Shown here piece by piece: positions 36,450-47,829 of a DNA stretch of 64,000 nt. Position 1 is the first letter of the stretch. The number at the start of each line of letters is the position of its first letter. Below the pieces are notes generated by a model. The model worked only from the letters and a program-made list of their open reading frames with translations. It had not been told where the DNA came from and did no database searches. Position numbers and translations under genes: made by a program. Source of the stretch: Rotaria sordida (taxonomy: Eukaryota > Rotifera > Eurotatoria > Philodinida > Philodinidae). The stretch is taken from the NCBI GenBank assembly GCA_905250125.1, contig CAJNOL010000352.1, positions 61,099 through 125,098 on the forward strand, read 5' to 3'.

Positions 36450-37435
36450 AGTTGTATGCAAAAATATTTCAGAGATGCTTTACCAGATGTCCCAGAATGC
36501 TTTCAATATAGTCTATTTTGCATATAATTCCCTACAGACGAAATATAAAATTTTGAGTTTCTTCGAAAAGATATGTGATCAAAAGCTCTGCATAAGCTGT
36601 ATGCACAAGTCTCTATTTACTTGCTTCAATGATTTTTGTAGACGATTAAAATCGAAGATATTTGTGGAGTGGCTATTGACTGTTCCATAAAGATTGGTAG
36701 CATTTTCTATTTTGCATATATCTTGGCTTGAGAGAGCGATAGATTCTTCAATTTTTTCAAAAAATGTGCTGTGAAAAGGTCTAGAAAAAATTGTAAAAAA
36801 CACGTCTCTTAACCTATTCTGATGGTTTTTCTCAACTCAAAATGAGCAATCCATTTGATACTGTTATTTCCCACCGTATTGAGCACAATAAACTTTTTGG
36901 AAGACTTTATTTTAGATATATCTTGGCATAGGTAAATGAGATAATCTTGTTTCTTTTGGTAAAAGATGCGCCGTCGAACGCATGGGAAGTAGTACTATCA
37001 TGTAGGTTTTTCATTTTGAGTGCAGAAAAAACTATCGGCACAAGACAATAGGAATTTGTTATTAACATTTTTTGTAGAGGTTTTCACAGTGTATCTTCTT
37101 TTAAAAACATTCAAGATTTTATCATTTATCTAGGTCGAGCTATATGAGAAATAAAAAATGTTGCAAACATTTTGGTACCCATGATATTTTTGTTACTTTG
37201 TGAAGAATCACAAATAGCAACGTTTCATACATCTTTACTATTAGTTTTTCAAAAACCTATCGAAACAAGTCAGAAGAAAATTTGTTACAGTTATTATAGA
37301 GAATTTGACGGTGCATCTCTTTTCAAAGAAATTCAAGATTTTATATTTTGTCTGTAGAGAATTATATGCAAAATAGACTACGTTGTAAACATTCTGCAAC
37401 ATCCGATAAAAAATTTCAAAAAACTTTTTACCCAT
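36450..37435. repeat. Head-to-head array of about 200-bp modules
   Basis: Five related modules can be aligned by a core of TATTTTGCATATA, then a Cys/Leu-free AT stretch, then CTTCAAAAGATGYGC, then GTCWAAYG: + orientation near 36512, 36705 and 36906 (spacing about 195-200 bp), and - orientation near 37069-37157 and 37294-37379. Two open frames (36397-36690 + and 37241-37435 -) translate to the same protein-like string YFAYNSLQTKYKIL only because they are opposite copies of one module. They are therefore not taken as genes. Confidence 0.7.
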
Positions 37436-37779
37436 TTTGTTGAATAATTATGAACGATTTTCAATTATTCGGGGGTGTACACCTCCTACACTCCCCCTAC
37501 TTTCGCGGATGCTGCTTACATGTCATATGACATGACCAGATGTATATCTTTCTTCTTCTTAATTTCAGGATAATTTTCTTGTCATGCGCAGCATGTCAGT
37601 TATAAAAGAACTTTAGTCCTTGCAATCGCATGCATTGAAAAAATTTTTTAAACATGAATGTTGAAGTGGAGAATATAATGGCAGAACGATATAGTTCTGT
37701 ATATAAATAGACATTCAAAGAAAATTCTTAGTTTGACAACAACTATCAGCATTTTACACACGGAATTTACGCAAGAAAA
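37436..37779. other. Upstream flank of GPCR gene
   Basis: Contains a GC-rich imperfect hairpin (GGGGGTGTA ... TACACTCCCCC, 37471-37497) and a TGTCATATGACATG palindrome near 37519-37534. The remainder probably includes the receptor promoter and 5' UTR. Confidence 0.4.
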
Positions 37780-38759
37780 ATGTCTAAATCAGTCAATTGG
37801 ACACGCAATTCTGCTACTGACGAAATCACCATTTATCTTGGTATACCCATACTTGTTATTGGAGTTCTTGGTGGAATCCTCAATATTATTGTTTTTATGA
37901 GTCTTAAAACATTTCGACAAAATTCATGTGCTTTCTTTTTAACAATCATGTCATTTGTTAATATTGGTCAATTACTATTAAGTTTATTTAGTCGTATTAT
38001 GATTATTGGATTCAATGCTGATTGGACAGACTCTTCATTGATTTTTTGTAAGTTTAGATATTATTGTCTTCAAGTATGTGCAGTAACATCCTATACATGC
38101 ATGTGTTTGGCAACTATTGATCAATTCTTGGCTACTTCACTTCATGTTTACTGGCAACAATTTATTAATATTAAAAAAGCTTATGGTCTGTGTGTGTTCT
38201 TCTTTATTATTTGGCTTCTTCACGGCATTCCATCATTGATTTGGTACAATTTGGATTTATCATCTACTACAGGAAAACTAACTTGTACAATAACAAATCC
38301 TGTTTATAATTCGTACATTGCGTATGTATATTTACTCATACTAACTGGGGTGTTACCAATCTGTATAACAGTTTTATTTGGATTTTTGGCATATTGGAAT
38401 GTGAGACAAATACCCTATCGAACAGTTCCATTGGTTCGACGTGAATTAGATAAACAATTAACATCAATGGTTCTTGTACAAATTGTCTTTAATTGTTTTA
38501 TTATTTTACCATACATCATATGTCTGTTTCTGGTTGATATTCTGGATCCTAATAGTGAATCAATTAATATTTCTGATTTAAATTTTGCTCAAGATATTAG
38601 CATTATACTGTATTACTTATATTTTGCAGTGAGTATAAATAGTTAAAACTTTGAATGATGATTTTTGAATTGTTTTAGAGTTCATTTTATATTTATATTT
38701 GTGTATCAAAACGATTTCGTCAACAATTAATGTATGTTCTTATTGATATTTATCATTAG
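37780..38759 (+). CDS. Divergent class A (rhodopsin-type) GPCR, 309 aa
   Basis: Exon 37780-38628 plus exon 38679-38759, joined in phase 0 across a 50-bp intron. Seven hydrophobic segments are visible: ILVIGVLGGILNIIVFMSL (TM1); CAFFLTIMSFVNIGQLLLS (TM2); CLQVCAVTSYTCMCLATIDQ (TM3); LCVFFFIIWLLHGIPSLIWY (TM4); YLLILTGVLPICITVLFGF (TM5); MVLVQIVFNCFIILPYIICL (TM6); IILYYLYFAVSSFYIYICV (TM7). The DRY motif is replaced by DQF, and NPxxY is not conserved (SSFYIYI). The tail SKRFRQQL is basic. A Cys before TM3 and one in the TM4-5 loop can form the usual disulphide. The ligand is unknown; the style is that of lineage-expanded peptide-receptor-like GPCRs. Confidence 0.85.
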
Positions 38760-40710
38760 AGATGGAAACATCAAGCAAATGCAATGAATCAGGTTTTACC
38801 TGAAGGAGAGGAACAATGATTGATCGTAAAGTAAAAGAATTTCAAAAAAATAACAAAACCGTACTGTTATAGTTCAATATAGCCGATGAATAAAATATAA
38901 TGACTTGCAATTACACGTTTGACAAAAATAAAAAATATATGAAAGTCTAAATGAATTGTTAGCAGACATATTGAGATTAATCGAACGTTTTTTCATCCAG
39001 AAAAATCTTTTAAAAATTTGATTTTTTTGTTGTACATGTTCTCTTTTAATCTTGGCCAAAATATATTTTTCTTTTTGTGTTATTTGCAAGTATACGTCAT
39101 TGCTTTTGTTAACTAAAAACTATATAGTTTGTCAATAAATCATAGTCAATATTATTTCAGAAGCCTTTTTTTTTTGTTATGCAAATTATTGAATAAGTTT
39201 TCTAAACGAATCAACATAATAATGCATGGTATCGAGTTAATTCAATTATATTGAAAGTACAAGATCCAAATGAGTCACATTTATAATAAGAGTGTTCAGA
39301 GAATAATAATGACTGTTTCTTCCTGTATATTAAAACAATCTGTCACTATTGTACCCAGTTCGAAATTCGGAAAGTGTGTTACTATGCAAATAATAAGTTT
39401 AATATATTACCGTGTCAAGAACGTGTACTTTTGGAAGTCACGAAAAATTATTTTATGTTCAGAAGTTTTCATAGGCATATGATGACTCATATTGGTATGA
39501 TTGTGTAAGATATTAAGCATTTATTTCATAGATCCATAAACATCTTTTACTTATGTTTTTTTTTATAGTTCTTTGAACTTGATGTTGATACTTTAGATAT
39601 TAATCACTTTATAAGAATATCAATTAACTTAGAAAATGATGTTACAACCGATAAATCTGTGTTAAGAAAACCATGAACACTTCTAAGACATTGTCATTCT
39701 GTTAATTGAGTACTGCAGAAGAATGATATTGCTGATAACGTATTATGTACTAATAAACGATATGGTCCCAATCAATGCTTGTATTGAAATTTAATTTAAG
39801 CATATAACAGCATAATTATAATAGAGCAAAGGACACTTTATTATAAATGATTGTTATAGTTGCTAAACTCTATCTCATACGTTTTCTCAGGGCCACACTA
39901 CATGGAATTGTATTGAGGAAAACTTCTCTCGTCAGTTATTGAAAGCTTCCAGTTTTGATGATACTTTTTGAAAGAGTCAGCGATCAAACTTCTATTGCAT
40001 ACCTCCTAGTCACAATAGACATCAGTCAATTCTTAATAAAGAGAAATCATGATTTTTGGTTATTTTATGAGTAGGTAAATGAACATTTTTTCAATTCTTT
40101 TCTCTCGTTTCCTGGTCTATCTTCTATTAGACGGTACATCGCATACTAGTGTTGGATGCATCTAATAGGGGTGGCTATTCACCGTCTCTTGCATTTTTCA
40201 AAACGTTTATGTAACTTGTTCTGAACTATCAATTTGTGCTCAGAATGTCGTCTTTTTTTATCGGTATGGGAGATTTATTTTTGAGAAAAAAAGGCAATAC
40301 AATTACTTTTCAGGATAACTGCAAATAGTCATCCCCGACATCAACATGTATGAGACTTTTTGTCTTTTTCTTAACTCTACAATCCATGCTCGCACAATCG
40401 CTCATCTAAAACTAGTCTATTCAATGTATAATTAACAACTATAGTGTTCTATCCAAGAGAAAAATGAATGCCTGGAAATCTGAAACTGAAACTTTAGAGA
40501 ATCTTGACTTTTGACATAAAAAAAAGATTTTGTAGTGTGGTAATTTCTCGAAAATTTTTATATTGTAAATTTTCCAAATTTTGAGACTATATCGAAAAAA
40601 TGCCGTGATATAAGAGGATTATCCATTTTCAAATGGTTCTCTACTGTGGACGGGATCGAAAAAAACTGTCTACAAAGGAAAGTTCGATTGTAAGTTTAAT
40701 TTATTCGTAG
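38760..40710. other. Spacer between GPCR and its exon remnant
   Basis: AT-rich. Short frames such as 39270-39482 have no recognisable domain. No clear relic of the large first GPCR exon was found here, only of its last exon downstream. Confidence 0.35.
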
Positions 40711-40810
40711 AGTTCAGTTGATATTTATGTTTGTATATTCAAAAGATTTCGTCGATAATTTGTTCATGTTATCTTTGGTATTTATATTAAATATTGGAAA
40801 CATTCAAGCG
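40711..40810 (+). pseudogene. Decayed copy of the GPCR last exon
   Basis: Following an acceptor-like ATTCGTAG, the sequence AGTTCAGTTGATATTTATGT continues through AAAAGATTTCGTCGA and GTTCATGTTATCTTTGGTAT to ATTGGAAACATTCAAG. It matches, base for base in many places, the second exon of the GPCR at 38679 (AGTTCATTTTATATTTATAT ... CGATTTCGTCAACAA ... GATGGAAACATCAAG), including 3' UTR. The copied frame hits TAA after KRFRR, where the intact gene has a Gln codon. It is a non-functional duplicate. Confidence 0.75.
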
Positions 40811-42085
40811 TGTCTTTTAATCATGTATCTTCTTATCTATAAAAAAGTATTGCTAGAAATATAGAAAAAAAGTATTCTGGTCAATTTTGTTAAATTATAT
40901 TGAATTAAAGATATAAAATAGACTTTAAAATAAATCTCTAAACAATTTTTCTTTAAGATATCATTTAATAAGCGATACGAGATAAAAATTTTTACTACTA
41001 TATTCAATTGAATAATCTATAAAATAAAAGAGAATAAGAATTTGTAGGATGAATAAATGATAACATTATCAGTCATATATCTTTTAACCTTTGTGTTTAT
41101 AAAAGATTTTCTGATTAATTGTGTTTACAATAAAAACTTGATATTATTCGTTTTGCGTTATTCCATAAATAAATCTAAACGTGATTTGTATAGGTGTCTT
41201 ACAACTAATTGGTTTTCTAATTATAGAACTCTCTCATATATTTTTGTTATATTGCTTCAACTCAGTATCATATGGTACAAGAACTTCGGCATTAATCATA
41301 TCCTGTATTTCTATTTTGATAACTACAATGAAAAAGATTCGAAAAAATTTCATTTTTTTTTTTTCGTAAAAATTTGATAATCTGATCATGTTTGGTGTTA
41401 GTATTTCACAGTGTTTTACATATCAATTCAAAAGAAAACAATAATACTGAACAAGTTTTTCGTCAGTTAGAAGAATTTATTTCTTCTTATTGAATCACAA
41501 TTAATTAGATTCCTGTTTTTTTTCTTTATCAAAATTTGAATCTATTTGTTGTTGAATATTTTAAATTCAAAAACATGAGAAAAGCAAGTACATTCTGCTA
41601 CAAATTTTTATACTTTCCACATTCAATTATTGACTTATACAACATAAGTATAGCTTAAACAAATACAAATTAATTAACACAAATATTTCTATATAATCTC
41701 TTAACTAATACTTAAACAAAACTAATAATTAATAACTTTGACTGGTCATGAGTATGAAGATAAATCACAACGAGTTATAGGTTTGTTTTGTTTTGTTTTT
41801 GAATATTTTTCAGTTGTTATCGAGTGCTTTTTCCAATTATTTGATTGATTATCAATCATTGCGAATGTATTAATAAATTTTTGTTCGCTTTTGTTTTGGA
41901 AACTGAAATGATAAGCACGAGAACTTTTAGCACCAAAACATTAAGCACGCAAAAACATGAAGGCAAAATATGAGGTCTATTGAAAGATCAATGAGTGTAT
42001 ACGGAAACGGATGTACGTGAGCGTGTGGGTGTCAACATTAGTCTTCTCTAGACACGTACTTCAATTCAATAATAGAATTCCAATA
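40811..42085. other. Spacer
   Basis: AT-rich. Overlapping frames at 41057-41377 give hydrophobic translations without a recognisable family and were not called. Confidence 0.35.
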
Positions 42086-42808
42086 CAGTAAAGCCTCCCA
42101 TAGTGGACACTTCGCAGTCCAAAGGAGCGATTTTTGCTGGGGTTGAATATCTGTGTAGTGGACATTAATTATGAATTCAAAGAGAATATTACGATGATTA
42201 TCATCAATCATTCAGCATAATGACTCTTCTTTATTGATCAGAAGACAGAATGACAAAAAGAAAAAAAAGATGTTTTAGTGGTGGTGAAGAAAGAATACGT
42301 TCTTTCTATTGATTAGGCGAGACGAATCTGATAATTGCATTGAAACATTTGTGTTATTTTGCTACCATTATTAAGAGAAAAGACTATTATGTCTAATCGA
42401 TGAGTGTTGACTGTGGAATAAAACATTGCACTAATGAAGGACAATCAAAATGATCATGGTTTATCAACTTCATCTTTTTGCGTCTATTCAATAGTCTCAG
42501 TTATACACTCTTATCTCTGATCTTGAATCATAATTAATTGACATTTATCTGGATTTGAAAGTAATGAAATAAAATTCTATCAAAGATTATTTTGACAATT
42601 GTTGATTTTTCTATTTTCAAAAATAAAATATATGGAAAGAAAAGTAATAACGTACTCTATTCAATTATCTTATTCACTAATACTCCAGATGACTAGAAAC
42701 GTGTTGATTTCTTCGAAAAAAGACACTATTTTTGAAACATACACAATTTCTCTACAGTGGATATTTTTGAAAAGTCCAAAGAATATTCACTATCGAAAGA
42801 TTTTACTG
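42086..42808. mobile_element. pogo/Tigger-like non-autonomous element
   Basis: The left end CAGTAAAGCCTCCCATAGTG leads into GACACTTCGCAGTCC; the right end, reverse-complemented, reads CAGTAAAATCTTTCGATAGT followed by GAATATTCTTTGGACTT. TA flanks both ends (42084-42085 and 42809-42810). CAGTxAAxCCT termini with TA target sites are characteristic of pogo/Tigger elements. The 723-bp body has no transposase frame, and the open frame starting at 42599 is internal noise. Confidence 0.75.
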
Positions 42809-43918
42809 TATTTCAAAGCTTATCTCATTGATTATGAGCTATATCAATAACTGTTGCGCCACAAATATAGAAACATATCTGTCTTTGACAGCTAAATGAC
42901 GAATGATCCGATGAATCGTTTGTTTTAATAAAATATTCAAAGGAAACTGAATAACATTCGAAACTCAAGAAATCTTAGGCTTAGGGTTTTTGATTGACTC
43001 TAGCATTTAGTCTAATGATGTTGCCGAAATCTCTCTTTTGACATTCTCTAATATCATTCTTCTACTTCAATTGTTTCTCGATGGAAAAATATTATGTCAT
43101 GTCGTTCAGTAAATAAGAGTATTTGTCTTCATTTAGGTAAAAAACGACCAAAACGATTTAAGTGAATGTCTGATCTTCTCACCATTCTTATCTACACCTA
43201 CACTCTTTATCTTCATTTTTTTTTGTGAATATTGAACTTTCCTTGTGCTTATCGTTCACTAATCGTTGTCTTATAATAATAAAAGTAAACGAAAGCATCG
43301 ATCAGTTAAATTGTCTAACTTTTAAATTTCGTTTGCGTTTGTATTCGATAACAATGTTTTGAAACTGTTTTTATACAATTTTTCTTTTTTATTTCTACAG
43401 TTTATATAATATAGAAAGAGTTTTGTCAACTTTTTTTAATTTCGATTTTCATCTAATTTTCAAAATAAAACTCATTTACTTACAAGTTCATCATTTTACT
43501 TTTAATCTCACAAAACTTATTCTTACACAACTTCGAATGAGAATCAACTATGAAACTTTTTACATCAATTCAAGATTTAATGTTTGCTATTTTTTTTTTA
43601 AATTTTTATTCAAACTATGAAATCATGGTTTGTTTGCCATATATAGACAGTAAAACATATTCATCGATTTGCGTTTTTGTATTATATTTTGAGTCCAGAT
43701 TCACTAAGCGCTGTTTTGGCATCATAGTAGGCAAATAAAAGAGTCAAGGTGCTTTTTTTTAAAAAGATTTTGATCGAATACTTTTTGTTCTTTTTTTTTA
43801 CTTTATATTAGACGAAAGGAGAAGAGTATTTTTACCTGTTCTGCATCATCTTTTCGTTGTCTCAATTGATAATAATGTTGAGTTTTGTCAGGTATAGATT
43901 TTGTATTTGTCATTAAAA
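42809..43918. other. Upstream flank of aspartic protease gene
   Basis: AT-rich spacer without a recognisable gene. Frames at 43423-43738 are low-information. Confidence 0.35.
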
Positions 43919-45657
43919 ATGTTGAATTTATCTAATGTTTTGTTCTTGCTTTCGATTGCTATTGTGTCGTCAACGGAATTACTTCGGTACTTCTTTCTAA
44001 TCAATTATTTCTTTTAAAAAAAAATGATCATTTTATAGAATGTCATGTTATCGAATGACAGATACTTCAGTACAAAATGATCGTATAGAACACGAAACAA
44101 TAAATTTAACTTATAAAAGTTCATTACGATTTAGAGGCAAGACAAATGTAATTAGAGAATCATTATTTAATCAAGCAAATGTACGTTCAATCATTAAAAT
44201 TACAAAGTTAATTGTTTATTTTTTTCTTTCTTTCTTTCGTTCAGTATTATTGGATTGGTTTAATTTCAATCGGTACACCAGAAAAAACTTTTATTATCAA
44301 TTTCGATACAGGTTCTACTGATTTATGGGTACCATCAATTCAATGTCTTTCTACTTGTGGTGAATATTCTTCAACAGAAAAACAAAATTTTTTTTTTAAA
44401 AATATTTCGCATCAATATACATTTTAGAAAACAAAGCAAAATACGATTTATATAGTTCGTATACATCTCGAGCTAATGGAGCTACCTTTAGAATTAAATA
44501 CGGTGATGGCTCATATGTTAATGGTATTTTCATTAATGATACTGTGACGGTATGTAATTATGACTGATCGTTAAATAAGAATTAATAATTGAAATTTCAA
44601 TTAGATAGCAAATTCATCTGTATTAAATCAAGCATTTGCTCATGCAAAAAATATATCAGGTTTTAGTTTGTCAACATTTGATGGTGTTTTAGGTCTTGCT
44701 TATCCATCACTTGGTACATCTGGTCAGATTCCTATTTTTTATAACATGTGGCAACAAGGTCTTATATCTAATCCAATTTTTTCTTTTTATTTCAATCCGT
44801 ACGATTTATTTTATTTGATAATTTAAAAATATTATTAATGAAAATTATGTTGTTTTTTTTTCTCAGAAATCCAAATGCTTATCCAGGTGGTGAACTTATT
44901 TTCGGTGGAGTAGATTCAACTAAATATTTAGGTTCAATTACTTATGTGGATGTTATTATACCTGCCTATTGGGAATTTATGATGGATAGGTGAAGAAAAT
45001 ATTCTAAAGAAGAATTTTTATTTATATTTATTCTAAATATAGTGTACAAACAAATGGTAAAATAATATGTTCAAATTGTCGTGCTATTTTGGATACTGGT
45101 ACAACATTAATTGTTGGACCATCAAATCAAATAGCATTACTTAATTATGCTATTGGTGGAATATATGATCAAGAAACTGGATTAGTAAGATTAATAATGA
45201 TATGATTTTTTTTTATCAGAAGTCATCGTCTTCTTTTTTTTTTTTGAAAATGAAATAGTACACAGTTGATTGTTATACTCGTTTATTATCTGATTTTCCT
45301 GATGTAGAATTTTCAATTGGTAATATGACATTTACATTATCAGTATTACAATATTTACTTATTTCAAAAGATGATGATAATTTTGTATGTTATACTATTT
45401 TTCAAGGTATTAATTTACGTGATAATCGTGGATATCTAATATGGATTCTTGGTGATTATTTTCTTAGTCGTTTTTATTCGATTTATAATGTTAAACGTAA
45501 TCAAATTGGTCTTGCTAAATCAATATCATATAATTACTTACAAATAAATCCAAAATCATTATTTGGAAATTCAAGTAATAAAAATTATTTTCAATATATT
45601 TTACAATTATTTATATTAATTATTATTCTTGTTATAAGAAATATCTTTTTTTTTTAA
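43919..45657 (+). CDS. Pepsin-like aspartic protease with C-terminal hydrophobic tail
   Basis: Eight exons give 434 residues: 43919-43986, 44039-44180, 44245-44359, 44428-44549, 44605-44798, 44867-44989, 45043-45184 and 45259-45657. There is a signal peptide ([12 protein letters not shown]) and a propeptide-like segment to about residue 70. The first catalytic motif is [12 protein letters not shown] (Asp91), the flap is IKYGDGS (Tyr133), and the second catalytic motif is ILDTGTT (Asp272). Family landmarks include [22 protein letters not shown] and [16 protein letters not shown]. Both aspartates are intact, so it is probably active in the secretory or endolysosomal route (cathepsin D/pepsin family, A1). 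Unusually, the C-terminus runs past the domain into [20 protein letters not shown], a likely GPI signal or membrane anchor, as in yapsin/BACE-type members. Confidence 0.92.
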
Positions 45658-47829
45658 TATATAGATAATATATTGTCTAATAAATCAAGTTTTAAATAAC
45701 AATCGTATAAATATAAATATGTGAAGAATTATAATAGCATTGCTTTAACAAAGAAGACAGTGGTATGCACTTATTTTAACTGACGTTTGATTTATATAGT
45801 TATGTAGATTTATGATAATTTCTACAAGACAAATTAATGGCAAATAAAAAAAGAGTCATTGAGTAAAGTTTGTTTTATAAGCTATTTTCTTTGTTCGACA
45901 TAATTGACAGTCAGCAGTGGTTATCTGTCTTATATTTATTTAGAGCTTTTTCAGCTTCATATGCATATGATGTGCTGATTGCCTAATATAATAAAATAAC
46001 ATGACAACAAATTTTTTCTCTTTCGTGCATATGTTATGTCAACTAAAGATCATCATAGAGAGAATAGAATAGAATAGAACAAAACATACATCGCCATAAA
46101 AAATATAATTATAACAAAATTTCTTTTTTACTTTAATGTGTTCGACTACTTGATCAAGCATGATGCATGTTGGCATAACATAGTTTCTGTTTCATTTAAC
46201 ATACATTATAAAAATAATGGAAATGTCGATGTTTTTTTTTTAATTATAATATATTTTAATATAATATAAAGATATATTTTAATGATCTTTTGATACTGAT
46301 AACAAGCAAATTAGTTCATCTATTTTTTTTTTCTTTTGATTTTATTGTATTTAAGTGCTATAAATACGACATTGTTATGAATACTAATAATATATTTCTT
46401 CATGGGACTATGTTTCTCGTTGTTCATTCATCTACATACATTATTTTTCAATTTTGACATAAATTCTAACAGTTTTGAAATGATGAAATATTGTTTATAG
46501 ATTAATTAGTTATACTATCAAAATCTGTTGTGAATTATTTTCAATATTTACCATTAAAACAAAATTATACGTATCTAAATTGTATTGTTAATTTTCACTG
46601 ATATTTTTTCGAATGTTTATAAATAAGATTTGTGTGATCTACATAATTTATGAAATATAAGTTTCAGATTATTTTGTTGTTTTCAACAACACATTAGACA
46701 AAATCCTCGTACGGCGTTGTATGTTTCACTAATAGCTAATGTGAGTAGTTATGTTTATGTTACAATTGCCATTATCTCTAATGTTACTTACAACAATCGC
46801 TTTTGGCTTCCAATCAGCATTTGCTTGGCTTTTCAGGGTTTATTCTCGTTATTAATAACTTAGTTAGAATGTAAACAGAATACAAAGAAGCAGCTCAGAC
46901 ATAGAAGTTCTTATATACATATGGTCATAGTTAAAATTAGATTGTTGATTTCTTTGTGTAATATTATACTTTGTACATCTGATCAATATATAACAAAATT
47001 AGAGAAAAGAATTAATAATTTAAAATAAATTATCAAACAGAATTTTTAAATAAATTAAAATTATTCTTATTAAATGATTAATTATAAATTAATAAACTTT
47101 TTTCTCGTTAAAATTAAATTACAGATAAAATCTTCATGAACTATTTTCTAGTTAAATAAAAATTTCGACATCTTGATTCTGACATACATAGTGTCACATA
47201 TATTCTTAAGAGTTAATTTTATAATCAAGCAATATTCTACTATTTTGATGTCATGAAGCCGATTCTATTATATTAATGACGTATGAAATAAGTCTCTAGT
47301 CACTGTTTTCATTGGCCGGAAAGTATTTTATATGTCAAAATGAACTATCGCATTAGAGGTCATCAAAAACATTATTAGAGTTATCGATCTTTAGGAAAAA
47401 TCTATTTTCCTCTGGATTAGTTTAATGAATAAAATTAAGTTTTCTCATTAGAATCTATAAAAATGAATTAATGAATATTATTCTCCATTTTTCTTTTCTA
47501 AATTTTTTTTTCTTTGACATATTTAAAAAAAAATTAACATGAAAATGAAAAATTTAACTTGTTTTTGTTCAAAAATAAATTTGTATCATACTGCAATATC
47601 TTTTAATCAATATTGGAAAATCATTTTTTTTTTGTTACATATTTTTCTGAAAATATACATCGAAAGATTCTTAATTCGTATTTGTTAATTAATGCTTGGA
47701 CAAACATAAAATCATTTTATACAAGAAAAACAATCACAACAATAACAATTAATCAATAGTCAAAAAAAAAAAAATATATATATATATTTTATTGTATTCT
47801 GTAATTTCTTTACATAAACAAATGAATAT
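45658..47829. other. Convergent spacer
   Basis: 2.2 kb of AT-rich sequence between the protease and the second GPCR, whose 3' ends face each other. No frame, inverted repeat or RNA gene was recognised. Confidence 0.4.

Noticed and set aside
36397..36690. 97-codon frame sharing a peptide with 37241-37435
   Set aside because: The shared peptide results from inverted copies of a 200-bp repeat module, not from two related genes.
41057..41377. Overlapping hydrophobic frames on the + strand
   Set aside because: Membrane-protein-like only because AT-rich codons give Ile/Leu/Phe; no family motif was recognised.
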